A program made the translations under genes and the position numbers. From Bacteroidota bacterium (GTDB lineage: Bacteria; Bacteroidota; Ignavibacteria; Ignavibacteriales; Ignavibacteriaceae), in NCBI GenBank assembly GCA_022573715.1, contig JACZTL010000002.1, positions 62,001 through 126,000 on the forward strand: a stretch of 64,000 nt of DNA. The letters are read 5' to 3'. A model generated the notes under the pieces. The model did no database searches. It saw nothing but the letters and a program-made list of their open reading frames with translations, and was not told the origin of the DNA. How positions within the stretch are numbered: the stretch's first letter is position 1; each line of letters begins with the position of its first letter. Shown here in pieces: positions 26,711 to 37,576 of the stretch.

Positions 26711-29305
26711 TTACGTTAAAATTTTTTTTACAATTTCTTCAACTTTTTGCAAAGCATCTGGAATTGCTTTTACATCTTTTCCGCCAGCTGTTGCAAGATG
26801 AGATCTTCCGCCTCCGCCTCCGCCAACAAGCTTTGCAAGTTCGCCTACAATTTTTCCGGCATGTAAGTTTTTTTCTTTTATCAAATTGTCGGAAACTACG
26901 CAAACAATTCCGACCTTGCCTTCAATATCTGCGAACAAAACACCGACTGCATTTTTAGCTTTATTCCTCAATTCATCACCGAATGATTTTAATTGCTCAA
27001 CGCTTTCGGCATTTACTTTGGATTTATAAATATTTATTTCTCCCATTTTAACAGGTGCATCAAGCAGTGATGAAATTTGACCGAGATTTCCTTTTAATTT
27101 TAATTTTGAGATCTCTTTTTCAATTCTTCTTTTTTCTTCAGCAAGTTCGGCAAGTTTTTCTTCTTTACTTTTTAATTGTTCTTTTTGCTGATTGATATAC
27201 CGCTCCACGCCCGCACCTGTAACGGCTTCAATTCTTCGCACACCGCTGGAGATGGAGGATTCGCTGGTTAATTTAAATAAACCTATTTCTGATGAATTGC
27301 GCACGTGAGTCCCCCCGCAAAATTCCATTGTAAAGTCACCGAACTGAACAACGTTAACTTTATCGCCGTATTTATCACCGAAGAACATTAAAGCACCCAT
27401 TTTTTTTGCTTCGTTAAACGGTGTGTTCCTGTGATGCTGAAGAGGGATATTTCGTCTGAGCTGTTCGTTAATTAGTGTTTCAATATCGCTTAATTCAGAA
27501 TTTGAAACTTTTGAAAAATGGGTAAAGTCAAAACGCAATCTGTCAGGACCCACATACGAGCCTGCCTGATGAACATGAGTGCCCAAAATTTGACGCAATG
27601 CTGCATGAATAAAATGGGTTGCAGTGTGGTTACGCATTATATCCCATCTTCTCTTTTCATCAACTTTAGCAAGAACAGTTATTCCCGGTTTTAGAATGTT
27701 GTCGTTAGATGTCTCAATTACATGGATTACTTCATTATCAATTTTTGCTACGTCTAAAACACTGTAGTTTTTATCTTCAACAATTAAACTACCCAAATCA
27801 TCAATCTGTCCACCTGCTTCAACATAGAATGGAGTTTTATCCAAAATTATAAGTTCGTTTTCATCTTCTTTTTTCCTTCCGATTATTTTTGATTTAGTTT
27901 TCAGCTCGTCATATCCTGTAAAGAAAGTTTCTTTATTATCAATCATTTCAAAACCATCCAAGCTTTCCGTTGATGTGCCGATTAAAGATGAAATTTTAAG
28001 GGAAATCATGGCTTTTCTGCTCTTTTGTTTTTGAGAGTTCATCAATTTCTCAAATCCGTTCTCGTCAATAGTAAAACCCATTTCTTTTGCCATTATGTTT
28101 GTTAAATCAACAGGGAAGCCGAAAGTATCGTAAAGCATAAAAAGATATTTGCCCGAAATAGTTTTCTCTTTTTTCTTTTTTAAATCTTCAACTAATTGTC
28201 CGAAAAGTTCTATTCCCCTGTCCAGTGTTTTATTGAAACTTTCCTCTTCTGCTTTAATTACTTTTTCAACGTATTTCTGTTTTTCTTTTATCTCCGGAAA
28301 TACATCACACATTTCCTTTACAAGTTTATCTACTATATTAAATAAAAATGGTTTTTTAAGTCCAAGTTTTCTTCCGTATCGTGCAGCTCTTCTTAAAATT
28401 CTTCTAAGCACATAGCCGCGTCCTTCGTTACCCGGAACAGCACCGTCCGCAATTGCAAATGTAAGTGTGCGTATGTGGTCGGCAATCACGCGCATAGCAA
28501 TTTGATTTTCTTCATCCTCGTATTTTACATTTGATAGATTTGAAATTTTTTTAATCAACGGAGTGAAAATATCAGTATCATAATTTGAATTTTTATTCTG
28601 TAGAATAGCACAGACTCTCTCAAATCCCATTCCCGTGTCAACGTGTTTTTGTGGAAGTTCGTGCAGTTTACCATTTTTGTCTTTATTATATTGAATAAAT
28701 ACGAGATTCCACAACTCAATACATTCGGGTAATCCTGCATTAACAAGTTCGGGGTTATCGTAGTCATCGCTTAAATTTATGTGGATTTCGGAACACGGAC
28801 CGCAAGGACCTGTTTCACCCATTTCCCAAAAATTATCTTTTTCGTCAAAGCGGAGAATGTGATTAGGATTTATATCCGTTTCATTTTTCCACAGTTCAAA
28901 AGCTTCGTCATCGACTCTATAAACTGTAACCCACAATCGTTTTTTTTGTAATTTCCAAACATCTGTTAAAAGTTCCCAGCTCCATTTGATGGCTTCCTTT
29001 TTGTAGTAGTCTCCGAATGACCAGTTGCCGAGCATTTCAAAAAAAGTGTGGTGATATGTATCGTGCCCAACCTCTTCCAGATCGTTATGCTTACCGCTTA
29101 TTCGGATGCATTTTTGAGTATCTACTGCTCTTTTGTAATCTCTTTTACCATGTCCCAAGAAAACATCTTTGAACTGGTTCATACCTGCGTTGGTAAATAA
29201 AAGAGTGGGGTCATCAAAAGGAACTACTGGCGAGCTTGGCACTATTCTGTGATCTTTATTTTTAAAAAAATCGAAAAACTGCTGTCTTATTTCGTTTGAA
29301 GTCAT
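26711..29305 (-). CDS. alaS: Alanine-tRNA ligase
   Basis: It charges tRNA-Ala. At 864 residues it has the full architecture: class II catalytic core (FFEMLGNWSFGDYYKKEAI; TGPCGPCSEIH), the editing domain with HTATHFIHAALR and CGGTHVRNSSEIGLF, a coiled coil, and the C-Ala domain (VGELAKLVGGGGGGRSHLATAGG). There are no gaps or missing motifs. It is transcribed alone, with a terminator hairpin just after the stop. Confidence 0.97.
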   Translation of the reverse strand: MTSNEIRQQFFDFFKNKDHRIVPSSPVVPFDDPTLLFTNAGMNQFKDVFLGHGKRDYKRAVDTQKCIRISGKHNDLEEVGHDTYHHTFFEMLGNWSFGDYYKKEAIKWSWELLTDVWKLQKKRLWVTVYRVDDEAFELWKNETDINPNHILRFDEKDNFWEMGETGPCGPCSEIHINLSDDYDNPELVNAGLPECIELWNLVFIQYNKDKNGKLHELPQKHVDTGMGFERVCAILQNKNSNYDTDIFTPLIKKISNLSNVKYEDEENQIAMRVIADHIRTLTFAIADGAVPGNEGRGYVLRRILRRAARYGRKLGLKKPFLFNIVDKLVKEMCDVFPEIKEKQKYVEKVIKAEEESFNKTLDRGIELFGQLVEDLKKKKEKTISGKYLFMLYDTFGFPVDLTNIMAKEMGFTIDENGFEKLMNSQKQKSRKAMISLKISSLIGTSTESLDGFEMIDNKETFFTGYDELKTKSKIIGRKKEDENELIILDKTPFYVEAGGQIDDLGSLIVEDKNYSVLDVAKIDNEVIHVIETSNDNILKPGITVLAKVDEKRRWDIMRNHTATHFIHAALRQILGTHVHQAGSYVGPDRLRFDFTHFSKVSNSELSDIETLINEQLRRNIPLQHHRNTPFNEAKKMGALMFFGDKYGDKVNVVQFGDFTMEFCGGTHVRNSSEIGLFKLTSESSISSGVRRIEAVTGAGVERYINQQKEQLKSKEEKLAELAEEKRRIEKEISKLKLKGNLGQISSLLDAPVKMGEINIYKSKVNAESVEQLKSFGDELRNKAKNAVGVLFADIEGKVGIVCVVSDNLIKEKNLHAGKIVGELAKLVGGGGGGRSHLATAGGKDVKAIPDALQKVEEIVKKILT

Positions 29306-29558
29306 TAGTCGTTATTTTTTATAAATAATTTACAAAAATAGTAAAATCATTGCACAGCTTAAAATAAATAATTTACCAACCTGGATTTTTACCCCATTGA
29401 GACACAGATGGAAAATAGGAAATCACAATTTCTCCGCCATTTAATGGTCAGTAGCAGCAATTAAACCTCTTCCGTTTATCGTTCCGCGTTAATTGATTTT
29501 TTGTTATCTTAGTTTTACTTTAAATACACAATTAAAGATAATAAAATAAGCAATTATC

Positions 29559-30143
29559 TTGGCTGTAAATTATAATTTAACAGATAGCAAATTAATGCAG
29601 CGGGTTGCCAATTACGACTCTAAGGCACTCGAAACCTTATACGATAGATATTCTCCTCTTCTTTATACAATGATTAAAAAAATTGTAAGCGATAAAAATT
29701 TAGCGGAAGAAGTCTTGATCGATGTGTTTGCAATTATCTGGCGTAAAATTGAGCTTTATGATTCAGAAACAGATAATGCTTATTCCTGGTTGGTAGGTTT
29801 AACAAGAAATAAAGCTGTAGATGTTGTTAGACGTAATAATGATCAGATTGAAAATATTCATTACAGCGATGAATATGAAAACAGGTTTATCATTCCAAAG
29901 ATATCAAAAGAAATTGATCCACTTGATTTGGAAACCGCATTGTCTATAAGCGGTAATGTTGAAAATGCACTCAATAATTTAACAGACGCACAGCAATATG
30001 TTATTTACTTGGCTTATTATGAAGGTTTGACACAACAACAAATTTCAGCAAAGTTAAACATTCCTTTCCAAACGGTTGTATCTAAAATAAAAATAGCATC
30101 TAAAAATTTAAGAGAAAATCTTTTAAGCGAAGGTGAAGAATGA
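29559..30143 (+). CDS. ECF-type RNA polymerase sigma factor
   Basis: The 194-residue sigma-70 family protein has region 2 (LMQRVANYDSKALETLYDRYSPLLYTMIKKI...AYSWLVGLTRNKAVDVVRR) and region 4 (LTDAQQYVIYLAYYEGLTQQQISAKLNIPFQTVVSKIKIASKNLRE). This ECF subfamily pairs with RskA-like anti-sigma factors. The start is TTG at 29559 with no strong ribosome site. The next ATG is at residue 14 and would trim region 2. It overlaps the downstream anti-sigma gene by 4 bp. Confidence 0.92.
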   Translation: MAVNYNLTDSKLMQRVANYDSKALETLYDRYSPLLYTMIKKIVSDKNLAEEVLIDVFAIIWRKIELYDSETDNAYSWLVGLTRNKAVDVVRRNNDQIENIHYSDEYENRFIIPKISKEIDPLDLETALSISGNVENALNNLTDAQQYVIYLAYYEGLTQQQISAKLNIPFQTVVSKIKIASKNLRENLLSEGEE

Positions 30144-31369
30144 CAATTGAAAAAGATTATCAGGAATTAATTTACGCTTTTGCAATTGGATGCCTGGACT
30201 TTGAAGAACAATCTGCATTTTTAGATTATCAATCCCAGAACCCTAATTTTTACAGAAACGAGCTTAACGAATATCAAAATCTTGCTGCGCTTCTTCCCTC
30301 AATTTTAACTATTGAAAACCCAGAAGCTGATTTAAAATTAAAAGTTGCTAAAAAACTTTATTCATTTAAAGATGAAATAAGAGCAAAGAAGAAAAAGCTT
30401 ACTCTTGAAACAATAGAGAGTGAGCCTGAAAAGAAAGTGCATATTGAAAATATTGAGCACGAAAAACCAAAACTGGAAATTATTGAAGATGTTAAAAAAA
30501 CCATAGAGCAGAAAGAGGAAATGGTAAAAGAAAAAGACTTCGCCGGCACAGAAAATATTGAGGTTGTTACACCCGAAAGAAAAACAAAAGAAATTTTCAG
30601 ATCCTCACAAACAACACAGATACAGGGAAGAGATCTGAAATCTTTTTTAAAAAGGAAAAAGAAAACCGTCGAAGATAAAATAATCTCGTCGAAAGAAAAA
30701 CAAAAAAAAGACGGGTTTGTCGTTTCTCAAGATGAAATAAAATTAGAACAAGAAAAACCGGAAAAAAAAGTAGTTAAAGAAACTACCGAGAAACAAAAGA
30801 AATCCACTTATGTGCCCTATAGAGAAAGAAGGACTTATGCAGAAAATAGAAGCAAAAATTATGCACCTATAATTTTTCTATTATTTATAATAATGACAGC
30901 CGGATTTATATGGATACATTTTTCAACTTCATCAAGAATATCAAAATTACAACAGGATGTTAACAGGTTGACGTATCAAATAAGTAGTCTCACAACTTCA
31001 TTCAGAAAAAACAATGATCTGCAAGAAATATTAACGACTAAAAATGTAAGAGTGGTAAATCTAAGTCCAACAAGATTAGGAAATAAAAGTTACGGGAAAT
31101 TGATTATTAGCTTTGATAAGAACAAGGGCTTCTACCAAATGTTTAATATGCCCAAATTGGAAAAGAGTATGTCTTATCAGATTTGGGTGAATGTTTCCCG
31201 AAGTTATTTCTCACTTGGTGTTTTTACACCTAACGGAAATTCAGAATATTATCCTTTCAAGCTTCCACAACTGTCCGGCAAACAGACAATTAAATTTTTA
31301 GTTTCTAAAGAACAAAAACTTGGTGCTGAAAGACCCGGCAAATTGATTTATATGAACGGCAGACTATAG
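30140..31369 (+). CDS. RskA-like transmembrane anti-sigma factor
   Basis: The 409-residue protein has three parts. Residues 1-80 form the sigma-binding zinc-less anti-sigma domain (LIYAFAIGCLDFEEQSAFLDYQSQNP). A very long, highly charged Lys/Glu linker spans about 80-235. A single membrane helix (YAPIIFLLFIIMTAGFIWI, about 240-258) and a short coiled coil lead to a periplasmic RskA-type C-domain (YQMFNMPKLEKSMSYQIWVNV...GVFTPNGNSEYYPFKLP). It should hold the upstream sigma factor at the membrane and release it on an envelope signal. The 4-bp overlap with the sigma gene supports 1:1 production. Confidence 0.85.
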   Translation: MTIEKDYQELIYAFAIGCLDFEEQSAFLDYQSQNPNFYRNELNEYQNLAALLPSILTIENPEADLKLKVAKKLYSFKDEIRAKKKKLTLETIESEPEKKVHIENIEHEKPKLEIIEDVKKTIEQKEEMVKEKDFAGTENIEVVTPERKTKEIFRSSQTTQIQGRDLKSFLKRKKKTVEDKIISSKEKQKKDGFVVSQDEIKLEQEKPEKKVVKETTEKQKKSTYVPYRERRTYAENRSKNYAPIIFLLFIIMTAGFIWIHFSTSSRISKLQQDVNRLTYQISSLTTSFRKNNDLQEILTTKNVRVVNLSPTRLGNKSYGKLIISFDKNKGFYQMFNMPKLEKSMSYQIWVNVSRSYFSLGVFTPNGNSEYYPFKLPQLSGKQTIKFLVSKEQKLGAERPGKLIYMNGRL

Positions 31370-31381
31370 ATTTAAGATCAG

Positions 31382-31891
31382 TTATTTTTTAGTATAATTA
31401 TTCAACAATAGAAAAGCTCCCACCACAAGCAAAATAATCGTCCAAAAACTGAACGCTACATCTTTTAGAGAAGTTGAAAAAGTAGAAATGTTAAATTCAC
31501 CTGAAAACAAAGTGAAAACAAAACCTGTTATCCAAAACAATATAAATAAAATAAGATTTTTCTTGTTTGAAAAATTATCCAGAAAAAGGATGAAAAACCC
31601 AGTTCCCAGAATAAATAAGAATGCAGGTATTATTAGGTTATTTGTTTGTTCAAAATCAAAATTATTCAAAATAAAAAATATTAGTCCGAGCAAAAAGATA
31701 ATTGTTCCAGAAAATAATGCTGTCTTTTTGTTGTTGCCGAATGAAATTAAAACGATGCTTATTCCAAGCGTAAGGCTAAAATAACTTAATAATTCAAGCA
31801 AGCTGGAATTAACAAAACCAAGGAGCCACAGCAACAATATGAAAACAAAAAAGGCAATGAGATACTTTATAATTTTATTTAGGATACTCAA
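31382..31891 (-). CDS. Small integral membrane protein of unknown function
   Basis: The 169-residue protein is almost wholly hydrophobic, with about six predicted membrane helices (for example YLIAFFVFILLLWLLGF and LIIPAFLFILGTGFFILFL). It has no charged catalytic motif. Its start lies 4 bp after the arginase stop on the same strand, so the two are probably cotranscribed. No family was recognised. Confidence 0.6.
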   Translation of the reverse strand: MSILNKIIKYLIAFFVFILLLWLLGFVNSSLLELLSYFSLTLGISIVLISFGNNKKTALFSGTIIFLLGLIFFILNNFDFEQTNNLIIPAFLFILGTGFFILFLDNFSNKKNLILFILFWITGFVFTLFSGEFNISTFSTSLKDVAFSFWTIILLVVGAFLLLNNYTKK

Positions 31892-31895
31892 TTTT

Positions 31896-32807
31896 TTATC
31901 TCATTAAAAAAGCAGAGGTTTTTACTGCAAATTCTGAGCTAATATTATTAATGTCCAAAATAGGATTTATCTCAGTAATTTCTAAAGATTTTACTAAACC
32001 TGTCTCAGCAATCATTTTCATCAATATATTTATTTCGTCTTCGTTAAAACCATTGGGAACGGTTGTGCCCACACCGGGTGCTAATTTTGGATCAATACTG
32101 TCAATGTCAAAAGAAACGTGGAGAAAATCCACATTCTCTACTAACTTGTTTAACATTTTTTTTGTTACTTTAGTAATACCTTCCCTTTTTACTTGTTCCA
32201 TTGTATATGTGGGAAAATTTAGTTTGTTAATTAATGCTTGTTCACCATCATCAACATCCCTTATTCCTATCAAGCTACAATTTTCGGATTTAATTTTATT
32301 TGAAAATCCGTAAATACCTGTTAGAATATTATTACCGAAACCAAGAGATGCGGCAAAGGGCATACCATGAATATTACCTGAAGGTGTGGTTTCGTCAGTA
32401 TTCATATCAGCGTGAGCGTCAATCCACACAACACCCAAATGCTTTCCGTTATTTTTGCAGTAAGAAGAAACACCAGCTATTGTTCCTAATGCCATTGAAT
32501 GATCACCGCCAAGCACCAAAGGAAAGCGGTTTTTTAGGAGTGAATCTTCAACCCTTTCGGCTAAACTGGTGGAAGACAAAATAACATTTTCATGGTGCTT
32601 CATTTTCGGATTTGTGTTTTCGTCTTCTATTTTTCCGTGAACTGTTATATCGCCGTTATCAATAACATTATAACCACATTGTCTTAAATTACTTTTTATG
32701 CCTGCAGTTCGTAAAGCAGCAGGGCCTAATTCAGGGCCATACTTATCTGCCCCTAAATTCATAGGATATCCGATTAAATCGATAATCTTATCTTTTAATT
32801 GTGCCAA
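31896..32807 (-). CDS. rocF: Arginase
   Basis: The 303-residue ureohydrolase would split arginine to ornithine and urea with two Mn2+. Metal-binding motifs are intact: LVLGGDHSMALG, VVWIDAHADMNTDETTPSGNIHGMP and VSFDIDSIDPKLAPGVGT. The SGNIHGMP string is typical of true arginases rather than agmatinases. No urease genes are visible in the window. Confidence 0.93.
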   Translation of the reverse strand: MAQLKDKIIDLIGYPMNLGADKYGPELGPAALRTAGIKSNLRQCGYNVIDNGDITVHGKIEDENTNPKMKHHENVILSSTSLAERVEDSLLKNRFPLVLGGDHSMALGTIAGVSSYCKNNGKHLGVVWIDAHADMNTDETTPSGNIHGMPFAASLGFGNNILTGIYGFSNKIKSENCSLIGIRDVDDGEQALINKLNFPTYTMEQVKREGITKVTKKMLNKLVENVDFLHVSFDIDSIDPKLAPGVGTTVPNGFNEDEINILMKMIAETGLVKSLEITEINPILDINNISSEFAVKTSAFLMR

Positions 32808-32965
32808 ACAAAATTATTTTAATGATAATAAATGATTTTTAAATTACACCAATTTAATGGAATCCTTTTAACTTTCCAACTTACTATATTATAGTCATAT
32901 TAAATCTCGTTTTCTTATTTTTTATATTTGCTTTGAGCAATAATTATTTAAAATATTGTAATTAA

Positions 32966-34315
32966 ATGAACACACTGAACAAACCACCGGTTGTAAAAGT
33001 AGGTATCTTATCGGATGAAAAGATAGAATTTGGTCTTTATGGTGATTATTTTGCTTATGGATTTAATCAGATATTTAACGGAGTAATTTATGCTGAATTA
33101 AAAGATAATAAGATCATTTGCAGTATTGGAAGAAAAACAATTGAAGTTTCAGATAAAATACAGTTTGATCCTTCAAACGAAAAAGTTGATTATTTCCTTT
33201 TTAATGAAATAAAAGTAGGAGAAAAATTTCATTGGGAAAATAAAGAAAAGGAAAGATTCAGAGGTTCGCTTCTTTTAAAAATATATGAAGAAAAAATAGT
33301 TGTTATAAATCTTATCAATATTGAAGACTATCTTCGCAGTGTTATTTCTTCTGAAATGAGTGACAAATCTACTCTTCAGGCATTAAAAGCCCATGCCGTT
33401 GTTTCAAGGAGCTGGCTGCTTTCACATATGTACTTAAAAGAACAAACAGAAAATAAAAACGAACACGTGGTTGAAGAAAAAAATGTTACAGAACATATAA
33501 CGTGGATAAAGCGACAGGAACATAAACTTTATGATGTGTGTGCTACTGATCATTGTCAAAGGTATCACGGAATTACAAGGCTTTCTACAGGAATGGCACT
33601 ACGTGCAGTAAATGAAACAGAAGGTATAGTGCTTACTTATCAAAATGAAATTTGCGACACTCGTTACTCAAAATGCTGCGGAGGAATTACGGAATCTTTT
33701 GAAAATGTTTGGGAACAGAAAAAGATAGATTATTTAACATCTGTGATTGATTATAAATTTGAACCGGAAAATTATAGTATAGATTTTTCTAATGAAGAAT
33801 GTTCAAAAAAATGGATACTAAATTCCCTTCCTGCTTTTTGCAATGCAAGGGATAAAAATATTCTTTCAAATATCCTTATAGATTACGATCAAAAGACAAA
33901 AGACTTTTATAGATGGGAAGTCAAGTATAGTCAAAAGACACTTGCAAAAATTATAAAGGAAAAAACAGCCATTGATTTCGGAGATATTCTCGATTTAATT
34001 CCCGGTGTAAGAGGGGCTTCAAGCAGGCTAATAACTTTGAAAATAATCGGTTCCAAAAAGACATTAATTGTAGGCAAAGAACTTGAAATAAGAAGAATTT
34101 TATCATCGACTCATTTATACAGCTCAGCAATAGTTATAGAAAAGCAAGAAGTAAAAGACGGAGTTCCGCAAAAGTTTATTATAAAAGGTGCAGGTTGGGG
34201 ACATGGTGTTGGACTTTGTCAAATCGGTGCTGCAGTGATGTCAGCCGAAGGTTACAAATTTGATGAAATTCTATCACATTATTTTAGCAGGGCAATGCTA
34301 AAGAAAAATTACTAA
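32966..34315 (+). CDS. SpoIID/LytB domain protein
   Basis: The 449-residue protein has the SpoIID pattern (YLRSVISSEMSDKSTLQALKAHAVVSRSW; C-terminal GAGWGHGVGLCQIGAAVMSAEGYKFDEILSHYF). SpoIID is a lytic transglycosylase acting on denuded peptidoglycan strands in sporulating Firmicutes. In non-sporulating Bacteroidota homologues it is presumably a wall-remodelling enzyme. No clear signal peptide is seen at the chosen ATG (MNTLNKPPVVKVGILSDE). A TATATTTG at 32923-32930 resembles the Bacteroidota -7 promoter element, but no -33 TTTG is found at proper spacing. Confidence 0.85.
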   Translation: MNTLNKPPVVKVGILSDEKIEFGLYGDYFAYGFNQIFNGVIYAELKDNKIICSIGRKTIEVSDKIQFDPSNEKVDYFLFNEIKVGEKFHWENKEKERFRGSLLLKIYEEKIVVINLINIEDYLRSVISSEMSDKSTLQALKAHAVVSRSWLLSHMYLKEQTENKNEHVVEEKNVTEHITWIKRQEHKLYDVCATDHCQRYHGITRLSTGMALRAVNETEGIVLTYQNEICDTRYSKCCGGITESFENVWEQKKIDYLTSVIDYKFEPENYSIDFSNEECSKKWILNSLPAFCNARDKNILSNILIDYDQKTKDFYRWEVKYSQKTLAKIIKEKTAIDFGDILDLIPGVRGASSRLITLKIIGSKKTLIVGKELEIRRILSSTHLYSSAIVIEKQEVKDGVPQKFIIKGAGWGHGVGLCQIGAAVMSAEGYKFDEILSHYFSRAMLKKNY

Positions 34316-34345
34316 TCACTTAAAATGTATGAATGTATGGATGAA

Positions 34346-34413
34346 TGCATGTTTGAAAAATCATTTATAGGTTTTTCTATCAATGGCAATTACACTTTGC
34401 CCACAAACATGCA
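34346..34413. repeat. 10-bp inverted repeat in the spacer before the glycosyltransferase operon
   Basis: TGCATGTTTG (34346-34355) and CAAACATGCA (34404-34413) are exact inverted copies around 48 bp. They could be a terminator for the SpoIID gene or a regulator site. There is no T tract. Confidence 0.3.
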
Positions 34414-34505
34414 GATACAATCATACTTCTCAAAAGAATCTATTAGCAAGTAAATAATTATTATGATAACAAAACTAACCAAATTGAATTTGGATATATA
34501 ATTAT

Positions 34506-35612
34506 ATGAAAATTCTCTATTCTTGTTTATCGAAGAGTTGGGGGGGTATGGAAATGCTTACAATCACCTCAATAAAACAATTGCTTAAAAGGGGTATTGA
34601 AGTAACATTGCTTTGTTCCTCAGAATCCCGAATTCACACGGAGGCAAATAGCCTTGGAATAATTATACATCCATTAAATTCTAAAATTCTAGAACTTCCT
34701 TTGAACATTTTAAAATTAAACGGAATTTTAAGGAGCTCAAATTTTGATGTTGTTCACACACACGCCTCAAATGATTTATGGCTTCTTGTTCCCTCACTGA
34801 AATTATCACTAAAAAACATCCCTCTTTTTTTAACAAAGCACGTTGGCTCTTACATTATCAAAAAAGATATTCTTCATAAAATTATTTACCGGAGAGTTAC
34901 AAAAGCATTTGCAATCAGCAATGTGATAAAGGAAAATCTTTTAGAAACATGTCCCTTGAAAAGAAATAAAGTTACTCTTCTTCATAACGGAATAGATGTT
35001 GAAAAATTTAAACCCGATAACGAATTGAGAAAAAACGGGAGGACAAAACTAAACATTCGTGAAGATGAAATTCTAATTGGAATGATGGGAAGGTTTAGTC
35101 AGGGAAAGGGTCACGAAGAGTTCTTAAATGCAGTACATCAGTTAAATAAACATAACAATAATTTAAAATATATTGTGATTGGTGAGGCAAGTAGGGGTGA
35201 AGATAAATATGCAGAAAAAATAAAAGACATGGCAAAAAATTATAATCTTAGAAATATAACTTTTACCGGTTATTTACATGATGTAAGAAAAACACTTGCG
35301 GCAATGGATATTTTTGTTTTTCCATCGCACGCAGAAGCATTCGGACTTGCTCTTGCAGAGGCTATGGCAATGGAACTTCCTACTGTGTGTTCAAATTCCG
35401 ACGGTGTGCTTGATATTGCTGTTGACGGTGAAACATCTTTTCTTTTTAAGAATAAAAACGCGGATGATTTAACAGAAAAAATTGAAATGCTAATAAATTC
35501 ACCTGAAAAAAGAAATTTATTTGGTAAAAACGGAAGAGACAGAATAATAAATAATTTTAATTTAGAAACTCAAACCGATAAAGTAATTGAAATATATAAA
35601 ACTAAAAAATAA
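34506..35612 (+). CDS. GT4-family glycosyltransferase
   Basis: The 368-residue GT-B enzyme has an N-domain for the acceptor (WGGMEMLTITSIKQLLKRGIEVTLLCSS; FDVVHTHASNDLW) and a C-domain for the nucleotide sugar (IGMMGRFSQGKGHEEFLNAV; ITFTGYLHDVRKTLAAMDIFVFPSHAEAFGLALAEAMAMELPTV). The EAFGLALAEAMA string is the GT4 E-x7-E motif. Its stop is one base before the next ATG, so it opens a four-gene operon with a TonB-dependent receptor, a second glycosyltransferase and a HIT-fold phosphorylase-like protein. Confidence 0.92.
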   Translation: MKILYSCLSKSWGGMEMLTITSIKQLLKRGIEVTLLCSSESRIHTEANSLGIIIHPLNSKILELPLNILKLNGILRSSNFDVVHTHASNDLWLLVPSLKLSLKNIPLFLTKHVGSYIIKKDILHKIIYRRVTKAFAISNVIKENLLETCPLKRNKVTLLHNGIDVEKFKPDNELRKNGRTKLNIREDEILIGMMGRFSQGKGHEEFLNAVHQLNKHNNNLKYIVIGEASRGEDKYAEKIKDMAKNYNLRNITFTGYLHDVRKTLAAMDIFVFPSHAEAFGLALAEAMAMELPTVCSNSDGVLDIAVDGETSFLFKNKNADDLTEKIEMLINSPEKRNLFGKNGRDRIINNFNLETQTDKVIEIYKTKK

Positions 35613-35613
35613 A

Positions 35614-37575
35614 ATGATAAACCCGTACTCTTTATTAACACTAAGCATCTTTTGTTTTTTAATTTTTTCAACAATTATAAAAGGACAAACGATAGATTCT
35701 GTTATGACTTATAAACTAAGCGAAATATCAATTGAAGCGGATAAAGAATTAAAGGCAAAATTTATAATTAATATTGATGCAAAGGAATTGGAGAAAGCCG
35801 ATGCTTTAAATTTAAGTGATGTAGGCAGGCTAATTCCGTCGGTTAAAGTTCAAACCAATTCAAGGGGTGAAACTCTTTACTATATTAGAGGCGGAGGAGA
35901 AAGACAAATTACTTTGCTGTTTGACGGTATTCCGCTGAACACACCATGGGATAACAGGATCGATTTGAGTCTTATTCCTACCGATGTAATTGAATCAATT
36001 AATATTACAAAAGGAATTCCCTCTACAACCTACGGAGCAAATGCAATCTCAGGCGTAGTGGAAATAAATTCATTGTCTATTAATGACAAACCACCGTTAA
36101 AAAAATTATCTTTTAAAATCGGGGAAAACAACAGTCAAAGTTATTCGGGATTAATTTCGGGTAATCTCACAACATTTTCTTTTTTGGCTGCGGCACAATA
36201 TAGCCGAAGAGACGGATTCTCGCTACCGAGTTCATATAAAAGTTTTTCTGATGTTAGAATAAATAGTTACAGCAAAGCTTTAAACCTGTTCGGAAAAATT
36301 GGGTATTATGAAAATCCGAAGTTAAAATTAAATTTGACCTTTGCATATAACGATGCTGAAAAAGGAGTACCCCCCGAAGAAAATATTGCAAAACCAAGAT
36401 TCTGGCAGTATCCTTTGTGGCAGAGATTTGTATTTAGTTTTAATGGGGAGTTATACCCGGTGAAAGATAATACTTCAAAAATTATTTTTTCTTTTTCGGG
36501 CACGTCTCTCAAATCACAAATAGATCAATTTAAAGATATAAGCTACACATCAATAGATGATATAGAGAAAGGAAAAGACATAACTTATAACGGGAGAATT
36601 ATATATTCATCGCTGATTAAAGAAAACGCTTTGTTAAAACTTTCTTTAAGCGGATACGCAACAACACACACAGAAAACATCTTAAGTCAAAATTACAAGG
36701 AAAATATTTACGGACAAAATGTGTTAAGCTCAAGCGGTGAACTGGAATACTTTTTAGATAAAACCATATTGGTGTTTGGGCTTGCATACGATATTTCTGC
36801 CACACCAAGAACCGGTGACAAACCTGCAAAAGATGCTATTACCGATTACGGAATTAACTTCGGGCTGGTTCATACTTTTAATGATCTACAATCTTTTCGT
36901 TTTTCTTTCGGGAGGAAGGTAAGATTTCCTACATTGAGAGAAACATTTTCCGGTGCATTGGGCAGATTTGTTCCCAATTTTTCTTTAAGAGCTGAAGCAG
37001 CAGTAACAATTGAAGGAGGTTTCAGATCATTATTTATGGGCGGTGATTTTGATGTATCATTATTTTATACAAGTTTAACGGACGGAATTGTAAGAGAAAC
37101 ATTGCCGGGAAGGCAGTTTAAAAGAATTAATAAAGACCAAATAAGAACATACGGAATTGAAACAGTAACGAGATATAAGTTCAGTCAAAAGTTTAAAACT
37201 TCATTAAATTTTACATTTCTAAATTCTAAAGCAAAAAACACTGTTGGTGAGTTTGCCGATACTTTGGAATATAAACCCCGGGTAATTTCATCTCTTGATA
37301 TTTCATATTTCCCAATCGAACAATTTCAAACGAATTTTGAATTTATCTATTCCGGTATTCAATTCGGTCTAAAAGAGGGGTCATTGTTTTTCCAAAGACT
37401 GCCTGATTATTTAATCACAAATATAAGAGCAGCCTTAAATTTTAAAATTGACAATAAATACAAAGTAGAAATTTACACCCGGGTCAATAATCTTTTTGAT
37501 AAACTGTATTTTTCTCAATGGGGATTGATCGAAAGTGGGCGCGAAATTTGGGGTGGTATAAAAATGAAATTTTAA
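35614..37575 (+). CDS. TonB-dependent outer membrane receptor
   Basis: The ATG at 35614 is chosen because [20 protein letters not shown] begins a good signal peptide. An upstream in-frame TTG would overlap the glycosyltransferase. The protein has about 653 residues. A plug domain ([46 protein letters not shown]) precedes a 22-strand-type barrel that ends with an aromatic residue ([12 protein letters not shown]). There is no carboxypeptidase-like N-domain and no SusD partner, so it is not a SusC pair. Its cargo is unknown. Placement between glycosyltransferases is unusual for metal-siderophore receptors. Confidence 0.9.
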   Translation: MINPYSLLTLSIFCFLIFSTIIKGQTIDSVMTYKLSEISIEADKELKAKFIINIDAKELEKADALNLSDVGRLIPSVKVQTNSRGETLYYIRGGGERQITLLFDGIPLNTPWDNRIDLSLIPTDVIESINITKGIPSTTYGANAISGVVEINSLSINDKPPLKKLSFKIGENNSQSYSGLISGNLTTFSFLAAAQYSRRDGFSLPSSYKSFSDVRINSYSKALNLFGKIGYYENPKLKLNLTFAYNDAEKGVPPEENIAKPRFWQYPLWQRFVFSFNGELYPVKDNTSKIIFSFSGTSLKSQIDQFKDISYTSIDDIEKGKDITYNGRIIYSSLIKENALLKLSLSGYATTHTENILSQNYKENIYGQNVLSSSGELEYFLDKTILVFGLAYDISATPRTGDKPAKDAITDYGINFGLVHTFNDLQSFRFSFGRKVRFPTLRETFSGALGRFVPNFSLRAEAAVTIEGGFRSLFMGGDFDVSLFYTSLTDGIVRETLPGRQFKRINKDQIRTYGIETVTRYKFSQKFKTSLNFTFLNSKAKNTVGEFADTLEYKPRVISSLDISYFPIEQFQTNFEFIYSGIQFGLKEGSLFFQRLPDYLITNIRAALNFKIDNKYKVEIYTRVNNLFDKLYFSQWGLIESGREIWGGIKMKF

Positions 37576-37576
37576 A

